NCBI GenBank assembly: GCA_007693325.1
Contig: REDW01000066.1
Span: 1-64,000, forward strand
Direction of reading: 5' to 3'
Source: Spirochaetaceae bacterium
Lineage (GTDB): Bacteria > Spirochaetota > Spirochaetia > DSM-27196 > PWMO01
Length of the DNA stretch: 64,000 nucleotides
Shown piece after piece: positions 1 through 10,017 of the stretch. The notes beneath the pieces were generated by a model, which saw only the letters and a program-made list of their open reading frames with translations, was not told the origin of the DNA and ran no database searches. Numbering within the stretch: the stretch's first letter is position 1; each line of letters begins with the position of its first letter. Position numbers and translations under genes: made by a program.

Positions 1-130
1 CAGCATCTGCTCACGCCGTTGCCGAAATGCCGCTAGCTGTTGTTCGCCAGTCACTGGCCACACCCTCCCGCACGATGAAGCACATAGCATAAGATAGCGT
101 TATCAATGCTGTCAAGAAACGGCAGGACTG

Positions 131-158
131 AAAAAAAGGCCGCCCTCTGTGGGCGGCC
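131..158 (-). terminator. Rho-independent terminator downstream of the opuA operon
   Basis: On the minus strand: GGCCGCCC-ACAGA-GGGCGGCC followed by TTTTTTT, just past the substrate-binding protein stop. Confidence 0.85.
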
Positions 159-180
159 CCTGATTCAAACCGGAATTCGA

Positions 181-1050
181 TTACGGAATCCAGTCTTCCA
201 CGATGTCGCGGTTCTCCGCTACCCATCGCTGAGCTGTTTCTTGCGGGTCAGCACCGGGTTCCTCGTTCCACATCAGGATTTCACCGAGCTGCTCCGGGGT
301 CCAGTAGAAGTTGTCGAGGAACTGGTACACTTCCGGCATATCCTCCGCCAGTCCTTCGCGAGCCACTGCCGCTACGTACTCTTCCTCGCCGAATACCAGC
401 TCGGGGTCCTCGAGATACTTCAGCTCGTAGGCCGCTTCCTTCCAGTGCGGAGTCCAGCCGGTTACCACAATCCACTCTTCATTTTCGATGGCCGAACCAA
501 GTGCCGCGGTCATGGCAGCGTCGCTGCCTTCAACCAGCGTCAGGTTGTCCAGACTGTAGACGTCGAGCGCCTCCTCGGTAGCCGCCATAAGGCCGGCGCC
601 GGGATCGATGCCGATGATCTCGCCACCAAAGCGGTCGGCGTATTCGTTGAGCTCGGCCACGGTGTCAATTTCGACGTAGGTCGGAACCATCAGGCCGATG
701 CGCGCGCCTTCGAGAATCGGGCTCAGCACTTCGATGTCATCTCTGGTCTGTTCCAGGTACTCGCCGTGGGTGGCGGGCAGCCATGCCGACAGCATACCGT
801 CGCCGTCACCGCTGGCCATACCCTGCCACATTGCGGCTCCGCTTACCGCGATGGAATTTACGTCGTAGCCCATCTCTTCGAGGACTTCCTGCGCAACGTA
901 GGTTGCCGCAATCTCGCCGGCCCACTCGACGTAGAGCAGGTTGACCTCTTCTACAACAACCGCTTCCGGTGCCGGGTCGCGTGTAACGACTACAGCGATA
1001 ATTACGATCACTACAATGACCGCGATAATGCCAACAAGTTTCTTGTTCAT
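181..1050 (-). CDS. opuAC: Glycine betaine ABC transporter substrate-binding protein (OpuAC/ProX-like)
   Basis: ORF with N-terminal hydrophobic signal (LVGIIAVIVVIVIIAVVV), OpuAC-like motifs (YVEWAGEIAATYVAQEVLEEMGYDV, WTPHW), adjacent to permease and ATPase. Confidence 0.85.
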   Translation of the reverse strand: MNKKLVGIIAVIVVIVIIAVVVTRDPAPEAVVVEEVNLLYVEWAGEIAATYVAQEVLEEMGYDVNSIAVSGAAMWQGMASGDGDGMLSAWLPATHGEYLEQTRDDIEVLSPILEGARIGLMVPTYVEIDTVAELNEYADRFGGEIIGIDPGAGLMAATEEALDVYSLDNLTLVEGSDAAMTAALGSAIENEEWIVVTGWTPHWKEAAYELKYLEDPELVFGEEEYVAAVAREGLAEDMPEVYQFLDNFYWTPEQLGEILMWNEEPGADPQETAQRWVAENRDIVEDWIP

Positions 1051-1126
1051 AATTTCCTCCTTACGAACGTGTCGTAAATGTTGTTCTATACTTCAGAGCC
1101 CGGGCTGCGATGCAGCCTCGGTCTCG

Positions 1127-1978
1127 TTATTCCTTGGCTTTGCCCTCACCTTTCTTCACCGTGATGTTCTGCGTAATGCGGTCCAGAATCATCGCGATGA
1201 TTACAATCGCCAGGCCGGCTTCAACGCCCTGGCCGGCGCGCAGGCGCTGGATCGCGCGCCATACTTCGCCACCGAGCCCGCCGGCACCGATCATGGCCGC
1301 GATAACCACCATCGACAGCGAAAGCATGATGGTCTGGTTGATTCCCGCCATGATGGTCGGCAGCGCCAGCGGCAGCTGCACTTTGACCAGCTTCTGCATG
1401 GTTGTAGTGCCAAACGCATCCGACGCCTCGATCATCTCGCGATCGATCTGACGGATTCCCAGTGACGTCAGACGGATCGACGGCGGAATCGAGAAGATTA
1501 CGGTGGCAAACGCCGCGGCCACCGGCCCCAGTCCAAAGAATGGAATAGCCGGTATCAGGTAGACAAACGCGGGCATGGTCTGCATCAGGTCCAGCACCGG
1601 CGTAACGGCACGATTGAACGGCAGCGAAAGGCCGGAGAAGATCCCCAGCGGTAACCCGATCAGAATCGAAATAAACGTTGCAACCAGCACCAGAGCGATG
1701 GTAGACAGCGTGGGCCCCCACAGGCCCAGGTTCCAGATGAACAACAGTCCCGCCACCGAAAAGATGGCGACCTTGCGGCTGGCAATCCACCACGCTATGG
1801 CCCCGATGATCAGCATCAACACAACCGGCGGCAGGGCACCGAGTCCGTTGACGATGCCGTCGATACCGAGACGTACAAAGCCGGCAAAAGCGCGCGTCAG
1901 AGGTGCGATTGCTGCTGTCAGCCAGTCGAGCAAACCGTCGACCCAGGCGGCCAGCGGCATTTTTGGTATCTCAAACAT
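1127..1978 (-). CDS. opuAB: Glycine betaine/proline ABC transporter permease
   Basis: Multiple TM segments and a ProW-like permease signature (QTMPAFVYLIPAIPFFGLG, GINQTIMLSLSMVVIAAMIGAGGLG). Confidence 0.9.
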   Translation of the reverse strand: MFEIPKMPLAAWVDGLLDWLTAAIAPLTRAFAGFVRLGIDGIVNGLGALPPVVLMLIIGAIAWWIASRKVAIFSVAGLLFIWNLGLWGPTLSTIALVLVATFISILIGLPLGIFSGLSLPFNRAVTPVLDLMQTMPAFVYLIPAIPFFGLGPVAAAFATVIFSIPPSIRLTSLGIRQIDREMIEASDAFGTTTMQKLVKVQLPLALPTIMAGINQTIMLSLSMVVIAAMIGAGGLGGEVWRAIQRLRAGQGVEAGLAIVIIAMILDRITQNITVKKGEGKAKE

Positions 1979-3188
1979 TGGCTTCTTCTCCTCGTTCGGA
2001 CAGCGCCGCGATCACCGATCCGCGCACGATCACTCCTTTGAGGATTCCGGCCTCATCAACAACGGCCACCGGATTACCGGAGACCATTGCAAAAATGGAT
2101 CGTACCGGCTGATCCATGGGTACCGTGGCGCACTCATCAGCAGAGGTGATGTGATCAATCCACTTGTCTCCGTGTCTGGCGGCGTCGGCTGCACGCTCGG
2201 CGGTCAGATGCCCCACCAGTTCCCAGTTGCTCGCGCGCACTACGAAAATGCCCGACATGCCGGCCTCTTTCATCTTGCGCAGCGCAGTGCGCGGCCCGTC
2301 TTTTACAAAGGCCACCGGACTGGGCTTCTTCATGACATCAGAAGCTACCAGAACCTTGGTGATATCGACGTTCTCAACAAACTTGGAGACGTAGTCGTCA
2401 GCGGGCCTGGTAAGAATCTCTTCCGGCGTACCAATCTGAACGATGGCACCATCCTTCATCAAAACTATGCGGTCACCCATTTTGAGCGCCTCATCGAGGT
2501 CGTGGGTGATGAACAGGATCGTCTTCTGCACCCGCTCTTCCAGCGCGATCAGCTCATCCTGCATATCGGTTCTGATCAGCGGGTCAAGAGCGCTGAACGC
2601 CTCGTCCATCAGCAGAATATCGGGATCCACCGCCAGCGCGCGCGCCAGGCCAACTCGCTGCTTCATGCCGCCGGAAAGGTTGGCGGGGTAATACTCACCC
2701 CAGCCTTTGAGCCCCACCTGCTGCAGCGCTTCCTCGCACTTTGGACGACGCTCTTCAGGATCAACGCCCTGTATTTCCAGGCCAAACTCTACGTTCTCCA
2801 GCACCGTCTTGTGCGGAAAGAGCGCAAAACTCTGGAAAACCATGCCAAACTTCTTGCGCCGTAGCTTGCGCAACCCGTCCTGGTCCAGTGTTGTCACGTC
2901 AATATCGTCTACTATGATCTTTCCCGCGGTGGGCTCCATCAGACGATTCACACAGCGGATCAGGGTTGACTTGCCGCTGCCGGAGAGTCCCATGACAACT
3001 ACGGTCTCACCTTCGTATACGTCAAAACTGGCATCGGCAACACCAACCGCCAGCTTGCTCTTCTTGAGGATCTCGTCTTTGGTCTTGCCGTTCTTCAGCA
3101 TCTCTACGGCGCGCTGCGGATTTCTGCCGAATACCTTATAGAGATTCTCAATCCGTATCTTGACCTTTCTTTCCTGCGTCTGCTCCAT
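1971..3188 (-). CDS. opuAA: Glycine betaine ABC transporter ATP-binding protein with C-terminal CBS domains
   Basis: Walker A GLSGSGKST, signature LSGGMKQRVGLARAL, Walker B ILLMDEAFSALDP, CBS-like C-terminus; overlaps the permease start. Confidence 0.93.
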   Translation of the reverse strand: MEQTQERKVKIRIENLYKVFGRNPQRAVEMLKNGKTKDEILKKSKLAVGVADASFDVYEGETVVVMGLSGSGKSTLIRCVNRLMEPTAGKIIVDDIDVTTLDQDGLRKLRRKKFGMVFQSFALFPHKTVLENVEFGLEIQGVDPEERRPKCEEALQQVGLKGWGEYYPANLSGGMKQRVGLARALAVDPDILLMDEAFSALDPLIRTDMQDELIALEERVQKTILFITHDLDEALKMGDRIVLMKDGAIVQIGTPEEILTRPADDYVSKFVENVDITKVLVASDVMKKPSPVAFVKDGPRTALRKMKEAGMSGIFVVRASNWELVGHLTAERAADAARHGDKWIDHITSADECATVPMDQPVRSIFAMVSGNPVAVVDEAGILKGVIVRGSVIAALSERGEEANV

Positions 3189-3527
3189 GCTGCTCCCGCT
3201 CTACGACACAACGTATGCCGGGGGAATACCCCCGTGGTAACTTCGCCACATTGACAATTCCATATACTTCCTTGTCAAACTACCGTTGGTGGGGGCGAAT
3301 AGTCAACGCCTTCCATAGAATTATATCGAATATTTACGCAGCTGTCCATCCACATAGTTGCAATTAGTTGCAATAGATCTGGTGATACACGCCCTAATGT
3401 ACCGTAACCCCATACCAGAAAGCCAATTATCCTACCCACTGCCCGCTCAGCACCCGATAATCGGTCAAGACAACGCCCTATCACCACCAATATGCACATA
3501 TCGCTTCCATTAATCAATAGAACACGT

Positions 3528-3546
3528 TATATTAGTATAGAATATA
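3528..3546. promoter_or_regulatory. Palindrome TATATT-agtatag-AATATA, candidate MarR operator
   Basis: Perfect 6-bp arms, about 30 nt upstream of the MarR-family ORF. Confidence 0.4.
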
Positions 3547-3576
3547 GTCTCGACGTCAACAAGGGTTGCAAGATCT

Positions 3577-4050
3577 ATGGAAACACAGGCAAGTCGTAGC
3601 GACGAGGTGCTGGCAACGCTGCGCCAAATCATTCGTGCTCTCGACCTTCATTCAAAACAGCTCTCCAAGACTGTTGGGCTGACCGGCCCGCAGCTGGTAG
3701 TCCTGCGCGAAATCGGCGCCACTGCCGATCTCTCGGTAGGCGAGATTGCCCGGCGTGTCAGCCTTAGTCAGGCAACCGTGACCAGCATCATAGACCGGCT
3801 CGAGAGCAAGCAGTACGCCCAGCGGCTGCGCAGCCGTGAAGATAAGCGGCGCGTGACGCTGCACGTGACCGCCCCTGGACGCCAGATCCTCGACGCAAAC
3901 CCCAGCTTTTTCCAGGAAGAGTTTGTACGTCGCTTTGAGCGCCTTGCCGATTGGGAAAAGACCCAGATCCTCTCATCGATCCAGCGCCTGTCTGCGATGC
4001 TGAACGCACCGGCACTGTCGAGCAGCGATGACCAGGAACCGCAGCTTTGA
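3577..4050 (+). CDS. MarR-family transcriptional regulator, divergent from opuA
   Basis: wHTH typical of MarR: LTGPQLVVLREIGATADLSVGEIARRVSLSQATVTSIIDRLESKQYAQRLRSREDKRRVTLHVT. Confidence 0.9.
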   Translation: METQASRSDEVLATLRQIIRALDLHSKQLSKTVGLTGPQLVVLREIGATADLSVGEIARRVSLSQATVTSIIDRLESKQYAQRLRSREDKRRVTLHVTAPGRQILDANPSFFQEEFVRRFERLADWEKTQILSSIQRLSAMLNAPALSSSDDQEPQL

Positions 4051-4119
4051 CGGTAGCAACCGGACAGCACTCCGTGCTATATAAGAGCACTAACGAGACG
4101 ATTTGCATGGAGTACACCA

Positions 4120-4734
4120 GTGGAGATGGTCTGCCTGGATCTCGAGGGAGTACTGGTTCCCGAAATCTGGATCACCTTTGCCGACAAAGTCGGCATAGCT
4201 GAGCTGCGCCTGACAACGCGAGACATCCCTGACTACGACGAGCTTATGCAGCACCGTCTGGCAATCCTGCGCCAGTATCGCATCGGCCTTTCGGACATCC
4301 GCCAGGTCATCAGGCAGATCGATCCTATGCCGGGGGCAGTTGACTTCCTCGACGAGCTGCGTGCCGAGACCCAGGCGGTGATTCTCTCGGACACCTTTGT
4401 CCAGTTTGCCGGCCCCCTGATGGAAAAACTGAACCGCCCGACGCTGTTCTGCAATGAGCTGCTGGTCAACGGTAACGACCAGATCGGCGGCTACCGGCTG
4501 CGGCAGCCCGACGGCAAACGGCACGCTGTACAGGCGTTTCGCAGCCTCAACATGCGCGTGACTGCCATCGGCGATTCCTACAATGACCTCTCGATGATTC
4601 GCACCGCAGACGCCGGCGCCCTGTTTCGCCCACCGGCCCGCATTACCGAAGAGCACCCGGATCTACCGGTCTTCCACGAATACAATGAGCTGCTGAGGTT
4701 CCTGCTGCTACCGCTGGCGTCGCAGCACAGCTGA
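4120..4734 (+). CDS. thrH: ThrH-type phosphoserine phosphatase / homoserine phosphotransferase (HAD family)
   Basis: HAD-like motif CLDLEGVLVPEIW, ILSDTF, GDSYNDLSMI; GTG start. Confidence 0.85.
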   Translation: MEMVCLDLEGVLVPEIWITFADKVGIAELRLTTRDIPDYDELMQHRLAILRQYRIGLSDIRQVIRQIDPMPGAVDFLDELRAETQAVILSDTFVQFAGPLMEKLNRPTLFCNELLVNGNDQIGGYRLRQPDGKRHAVQAFRSLNMRVTAIGDSYNDLSMIRTADAGALFRPPARITEEHPDLPVFHEYNELLRFLLLPLASQHS

Positions 4735-4760
4735 CACATCAAGGCGGCAATGGGGTTGAC

Positions 4761-5153
4761 ATGGTGCAGGAGAGCCGGGCACAGATACTGCTGGTGGAAG
4801 ACAATCGCATCAACCAAATGGTAGCGCTGCAGATACTGGAGCGCGCCGGCTACAGCGCCGATAGCGTCGCAAACGCCCAGGAAGCCATCGAGCGACTCAA
4901 ACGGCAACGCTACGGACTGGTGCTGATGGACGTCCAGATGCCCGGGATGGACGGGATTTCGGCAACGCGCGTGGTGCGAGACCCAAACTCCGGGGTGCTC
5001 GATCACGCCGTACCGATTATCGCCATGACGGCCTATGATGCAGCCGAAGACCGGCGTGCATGCCGGGAAGCCGGAATGAACGCCTTTCTCACCAAGCCGC
5101 TGGAGGTCAACAGCTTTCTGAAACTGGTGCAGCGCCACCTGAAGCAAACGTGA
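4761..5153 (+). CDS. Stand-alone response regulator receiver domain
   Basis: ILLVEDNRINQMVA..VLMDVQMPGMDG..PIIAMTAYD..FLTKP. Confidence 0.9.
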   Translation: MVQESRAQILLVEDNRINQMVALQILERAGYSADSVANAQEAIERLKRQRYGLVLMDVQMPGMDGISATRVVRDPNSGVLDHAVPIIAMTAYDAAEDRRACREAGMNAFLTKPLEVNSFLKLVQRHLKQT

Positions 5154-5190
5154 TGCAGCGCCGCGGAACTCTGTTGCGCCGCGCGCCGGC

Positions 5191-7287
5191 TCAGCTGAAC
5201 AGCTCCGACAGAATCTGGCGCGTAATCGCGTAGAGCGGCGGAACTCCCTCTGCGGACGCCATTGGCGCCGATAGCGTGGCCGCCGAGTCCAACGGCTGAT
5301 CCGAGACGTAGTAATAGAAGCGCATGACCGCGTGCGGAGAGACAACCCCCAGTTGCGACGACTCGATAACCTGCCGGTAGAAATGGAAGCCCTCCATCTC
5401 CAGTCCCACGCAGCCCCAGATCCGCCGGTAGAAGTGCAGCATGGTGCGGTTCTGCAGCAGGGTGCCGTTTACCGTGAGCAGTGGTCCGCGGTGCACCTGG
5501 TTGGCCCGCAAGCGTGACTGCAGTTGTGCTATCAGCGCCGGATCACGCTCGGGCAGCGGTTCGAATTGATCACTGGACTGCGCGATGAACGCGGTTGGCA
5601 CCAGAACATCACCGCGTTTGCCAACCAGCGAACCGGCTTTGCCGAGGAAATTGATACTGCGAACGCGTGTGCCGAAGAGCATCAGCAGATTGCGAATGAT
5701 ATGCTGCGCCTGCTCACCGAAAGCGTAGTCGATATTGACGATTACCGCCCGCTGCGCGGCACCGCCGCGATCGACGCCGCGATCGATACCATCGAGGTTG
5801 ATTCTGGCCGTATCGGCAATCTGCACCTGAATCCCGGTGGATGCCGTCTCTTTCAGACGAACAACGCCGTTCTGCCCGGCGAGTTCCTGCGCCTCTGCCG
5901 CGCGATCGGGGAACGCCAGAAAATAATCTCGAGCCAGAGCGTAGATCAGGTCATCGCGATTGCTCCACTGTTCCTCGACGACCGGATGGCCGACGCTGTC
6001 GGCCCATTGGAGAATGGCCGTGCCGTTTTGCGCGTACCACGGGTTGAGACAGTTGGTAACCGAGTGCGTGTTGCTGCTGATGATGTGCACCGGAATATCG
6101 TCAGCCAGGCCGGTAGGATGAACTCCGAGCAGCTCTTTGGCTGCCGATCCGACCTGTTCGGTCCACAGCTCGCTGCGGCGGCTGTTGTAGCTGTTCTGGC
6201 GCCGCCTGACCCGTATCGAAAACATCTCGCGATGCCGCACAATATCCCACAGGCGTGCCAACGGGGCCTCGGGCCAGATTCTGCCGAAACGAGTGAGCTC
6301 TTCAGCAGAGAACGGGAACTCGGGGTCAACACCGTTACGCTCAGTACGCGCTGCCTCCCCCGATCGCTGTTCTTCATTTGCAGCACTGAACAGCGCGTGC
6401 ACCGCGGCAGGCTGCTGAACACGCATGCGAATCTTACGCGCCTCAACCGCGTAGAGGCACAGGCAGCTGACAAGATCGACCAGATCCGAGATACCGTCAC
6501 GCAGCAGCACAATATTCTTTCCCGGGAGTACTTCCCAGATATCACGCCGCCTGGCGCTGGTAGGCACATCGGGGAAAAAGGCGTGTGGCGCAATGAAGCC
6601 CGCCGGCAGTTGATCGGTCAGCAGAAAGGCAAACACGCGCGTGACGTTGGAGGGTAAGCGCCGGATGGCGTATTCCAGCGCGGAGAAGTCTATCGCCTCG
6701 CTGGACGCAAGCGGATGCAGCGCGGGCTGCAGCGCCTGGTAAAGCCGGGTCATGGGAACCATCGGCACGTAGCCGCGATTTGCTGAACGAACCAGCTCAA
6801 CGGTGAAATGATCGAAGGCCGCGAAGATACCCTGTCGATCTCGCAGAATATTGCCGAGCGCCTGCGCGAACGCCCGTGAAACATCGACCAACCGCAGCAG
6901 CCGCTGACCGGAGAGCGCGTAGCAGACAGTATCCTGCAGCGCTCGAACCGCAAAGACGCGCGGCTCTTCGAACAACGGCTCCCATTCTCCAAAGTAGTGG
7001 CGCTCCTCTACGGTGAGCTGCCGTGCGGCAGCGCCGCGACGCGGATCAACAACTTCAACCGATCCCTGGAAGATCAGATAGACCCGCTGATCGCGGTCAT
7101 CGCCCTGTTCGATGATGGTGTCACCGGCCGCGTATTCAACACGTTCAAGCTCCGGAATCAGCGCGATCTTCTCGCGCTGCTGCAGAAAACGAAACGGGGT
7201 GACAGACTCGAGAAACTCGAGCAGCTGATTCTGGCTGGGTGGCTCACGGCTGGCGATACTGCCATTCTGTTTCATCGCGCGCATCAT
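5191..7287 (-). CDS. Cyclic nucleotide-binding domain protein with C-terminal nucleoside-phosphorylase-like region
   Basis: N-terminal CNBD (GDTIIEQGDDRDQRVYLIFQGSVEVVD), C-terminal PNP-like segment (FLGKAGSLVGKRGDVLVPTAFI...CVGLEMEGFHFYRQVI). Confidence 0.65.
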   Translation of the reverse strand: MMRAMKQNGSIASREPPSQNQLLEFLESVTPFRFLQQREKIALIPELERVEYAAGDTIIEQGDDRDQRVYLIFQGSVEVVDPRRGAAARQLTVEERHYFGEWEPLFEEPRVFAVRALQDTVCYALSGQRLLRLVDVSRAFAQALGNILRDRQGIFAAFDHFTVELVRSANRGYVPMVPMTRLYQALQPALHPLASSEAIDFSALEYAIRRLPSNVTRVFAFLLTDQLPAGFIAPHAFFPDVPTSARRRDIWEVLPGKNIVLLRDGISDLVDLVSCLCLYAVEARKIRMRVQQPAAVHALFSAANEEQRSGEAARTERNGVDPEFPFSAEELTRFGRIWPEAPLARLWDIVRHREMFSIRVRRRQNSYNSRRSELWTEQVGSAAKELLGVHPTGLADDIPVHIISSNTHSVTNCLNPWYAQNGTAILQWADSVGHPVVEEQWSNRDDLIYALARDYFLAFPDRAAEAQELAGQNGVVRLKETASTGIQVQIADTARINLDGIDRGVDRGGAAQRAVIVNIDYAFGEQAQHIIRNLLMLFGTRVRSINFLGKAGSLVGKRGDVLVPTAFIAQSSDQFEPLPERDPALIAQLQSRLRANQVHRGPLLTVNGTLLQNRTMLHFYRRIWGCVGLEMEGFHFYRQVIESSQLGVVSPHAVMRFYYYVSDQPLDSAATLSAPMASAEGVPPLYAITRQILSELFS

Positions 7288-7335
7288 ATCACCACCGGCC
7301 GTACGATGGCTATTGCGCTGATACGGGGCATGGGA

Positions 7336-8280
7336 TCAGCGGTCGGTCAGGTACTGGGAAACCATTGACAGGAACTTGTCGCAGGCAACCGCGTATGAAT
7401 CGTGGAACGTATAGTTCATCAGATTCTGTTCGATCACCGATCCATCTTCCAGACCGAACAGCGCTACCGGGTTGCGCACCGCCGCCCGGACTGTCTGCAT
7501 GGCGATGCCGCGCGCCAGCAAATAGCTGCAGAACGAGACCTGCTCGAGCGGCACCTGCGCGGCGCCGCGGGCGTAGAGATAGCCCATACCGTCGAGAATC
7601 TGCTCGAAGGGGCTCTTCGAGTAGTGGAATGCGCGGCCGCTATGATAGTGCGGCCGTATCAGGCCTTCGGCGATCAGCCCCTGGCGCATCCGCTCCACCA
7701 GATCGGCAAAGCGCCCGTAGCCGGTACGCGTTCGAAAGATCATCACCGCAATGTCGGTACTGCGATTATTCTTGTGCAGCAGGGCCGGAAGATCGTAGTT
7801 GATCACGTAGTAGCCGCGGATCTTCTTGATGGTCTGCCCGCTGGTAAACAGCATGTCGCCGATATCAACCCAGGTGTTGAACAGCTCCTCGGGTCCCATC
7901 TGCAGCAGCCGCAGCGCTTCAAAAGAGCCTACAATTGAAGCATCGTCAAACGGCTCACCAAACTGCGTTTCGAATTCACGGCGCATGCCCGGAGTACAGG
8001 CGGATTTGCCCAGAACGGCAAAGTGCAGCTTGGCGGCGTAGTGGCGTTCAATGATGTGGCGCGATAATATGAACTCGCCGGGGATGTTGGCCAGGTAGAC
8101 CAGCTGTATGTCTACACGGTACTCGGGGCAGCGCTCGATCACCTTCAGGATGGTACTCTCGCCCAGCACACCGTTGGTCTCCGGACGCATGTAAACAAAT
8201 ATGTCCTCGATCTCGGGGTCGGACTCGGGCCCGCAATAGGGGACCAGAATCGCTGGAAGCTTCTCCTGCTCTGCGCCCAT
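7336..8280 (-). CDS. Conserved hypothetical protein (probably spirochaete family)
   Basis: 314 aa intact ORF upstream of the CNBD gene in the same orientation; ATG at 8280. Confidence 0.6.
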   Translation of the reverse strand: MGAEQEKLPAILVPYCGPESDPEIEDIFVYMRPETNGVLGESTILKVIERCPEYRVDIQLVYLANIPGEFILSRHIIERHYAAKLHFAVLGKSACTPGMRREFETQFGEPFDDASIVGSFEALRLLQMGPEELFNTWVDIGDMLFTSGQTIKKIRGYYVINYDLPALLHKNNRSTDIAVMIFRTRTGYGRFADLVERMRQGLIAEGLIRPHYHSGRAFHYSKSPFEQILDGMGYLYARGAAQVPLEQVSFCSYLLARGIAMQTVRAAVRNPVALFGLEDGSVIEQNLMNYTFHDSYAVACDKFLSMVSQYLTDR

Positions 8281-8295
8281 GGCCTTACAGTATCA

Positions 8296-10014
8296 CTATA
8301 GCTCCATTACGCTGTCGAGATCAATCTCGCACGCCGCGCACGGCATTTGAATCCCGGCTTTCTCCAGCACTTCGGGATGGATCTCACCGAAGCGGCCAAC
8401 CGCTGTTGCGCCAATCACGATCTCGGCAACTCGCCCGCCAATGAAGCGGGAGTCGGCAACCTCGCGCAGCGTGTACTGCTTGCCCAGGTAATAGAACAGC
8501 ACCGACACGTGCGAGCTGATCAGCGAAAACCCGGCGTCGATATCGGCGCACAGCATACCGACGCCGTTTCGCGTCAGCGACCCGTAGTTGTCTTCGGGAT
8601 CGCGCTGTACGATCTTGCCGACTTCGTAGATGTAGTGCGGATAAACCGCGTTTGCCGAGACGCTCTCGGCGGTCAGCAGCTGCGGCAGGATCGAGCGCCG
8701 CACGAATTCGAAGTTCTCCGACATCGGGTTTTCGATCTGCACGTGTTCGAGAATGACCTGCGGCCATTCCTGCTCAGGGTACATGCGCTCGATGAAATCG
8801 CGTTGAGACCCGAGGTAGTTGAAGATCATCTCCTGGTAGCCCAGACCAACCAGCTGATTCTTGACCCGGCGGGCGTACAATTCGCTCGGCAGCAGCCGGC
8901 CAACGGTGAAATCCGACGGCACTTGCGGCTCAAAGCTCTCCATACCCAGACCGATCATAGCGTCCTCAACGATGTCAACGGCGTGCAGGAAATCATTGCG
9001 GTACTGCGGTGGCCTGACCGTCACTGTGCCCTCGGCATGATCGGCGCTGATACCCATCCGGCGCAAGCCTTCGATCAACTCTTCTGCCCCGATAGAACGG
9101 CCGAGCAGCCGCTCCACGTAATCCACCGTGGTCGAGCTGCTTTGCTGGAAATAGAACGGGGTGGCGGGAGCGCGCCCTACCGGAGTATCGTAGGGGTACT
9201 CGATGGTGACCGGGAGAATAGTGTAGCCGGCGTCGGCCAGATCGCAGGCGACAATTGAGCAGGCGGTCAGCAGCGACGGCATGTCGGTGCCGGTCATCTC
9301 GATAAAGAGCCTGGCGTCTCCCTCTTCCACCGCGCCGATGCGGTCGCTGTTGATAATTGGCGGGAAACTCAGGACGTCTCCGTTATCATCGGTGAGCAGC
9401 GGGAAACGGTCAAAGTGTGCCACGATGGAGCCGAACTCCTGCCCCTTCTGGTGTTCGCTGAGCATGCGTCTCATCGACATCCTGCTGCCGGCGCCCAACG
9501 GCACAAACTCGGTTGCATCGGGGTCAACCGCGCGGTAGCGCACCGGGTAGGTTATCAGATCGCTGCGATAGACCCCCATGGCAATTGACGCGCGCTTGCG
9601 TCCGTAGTTCCAGCACAGCTTCTCCTGTGTCTGGATCAGGTCGTTCAGCAGCGGCTCGTCAATCGGCGCACCCTCAACGGCAAACGCTGCGATGAACGGC
9701 CGGATATCTGCCAGCCCGGGGTCAACCACAACGCGTCGTTCCGCGGTATCAGCGTTTTGCTGCGGCTGTGAAAAGAAATCGTAGGATGCAACGGTGGCCT
9801 CGCGATAGACGCGCAGCTGCCGTGCCAGGCCTGCGGTGGACCAGAGATCGGGACGGTTGGTGTCGTTGAGCTCAATCTTGACGATGCCTTCGGCATTGGC
9901 GGGTTCATCGAGCTCCGCCTTTGCCACCGTCAACAGCGGTTCAAGCTCGCTGTCCTGCATCGTTGTGCCGAGATACTTGAAGAACGCTTGCTGTGACAGC
10001 TCTATCTTGGGCAT
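8296..10014 (-). CDS. pheT: Phenylalanyl-tRNA synthetase beta subunit, archaeal-type
   Basis: ELNDTNRPDLWSTAGLARQL; B3/B4 and catalytic-like regions; 572 aa, followed by pheS. Confidence 0.9.
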   Translation of the reverse strand: MPKIELSQQAFFKYLGTTMQDSELEPLLTVAKAELDEPANAEGIVKIELNDTNRPDLWSTAGLARQLRVYREATVASYDFFSQPQQNADTAERRVVVDPGLADIRPFIAAFAVEGAPIDEPLLNDLIQTQEKLCWNYGRKRASIAMGVYRSDLITYPVRYRAVDPDATEFVPLGAGSRMSMRRMLSEHQKGQEFGSIVAHFDRFPLLTDDNGDVLSFPPIINSDRIGAVEEGDARLFIEMTGTDMPSLLTACSIVACDLADAGYTILPVTIEYPYDTPVGRAPATPFYFQQSSSTTVDYVERLLGRSIGAEELIEGLRRMGISADHAEGTVTVRPPQYRNDFLHAVDIVEDAMIGLGMESFEPQVPSDFTVGRLLPSELYARRVKNQLVGLGYQEMIFNYLGSQRDFIERMYPEQEWPQVILEHVQIENPMSENFEFVRRSILPQLLTAESVSANAVYPHYIYEVGKIVQRDPEDNYGSLTRNGVGMLCADIDAGFSLISSHVSVLFYYLGKQYTLREVADSRFIGGRVAEIVIGATAVGRFGEIHPEVLEKAGIQMPCAACEIDLDSVMEL

Positions 10015-10017
10015 CGC

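Noticed and set aside
106-1077. 323-aa plus-strand ORF opposite opuAC
   Set aside because: Exact antisense shadow of a well-supported gene; a high-GC codon-bias artefact with no recognisable domain
1575-2864. 429-aa plus-strand ORF across opuAB/opuAA
   Set aside because: Antisense shadow spanning two real genes; no motif or RBS support
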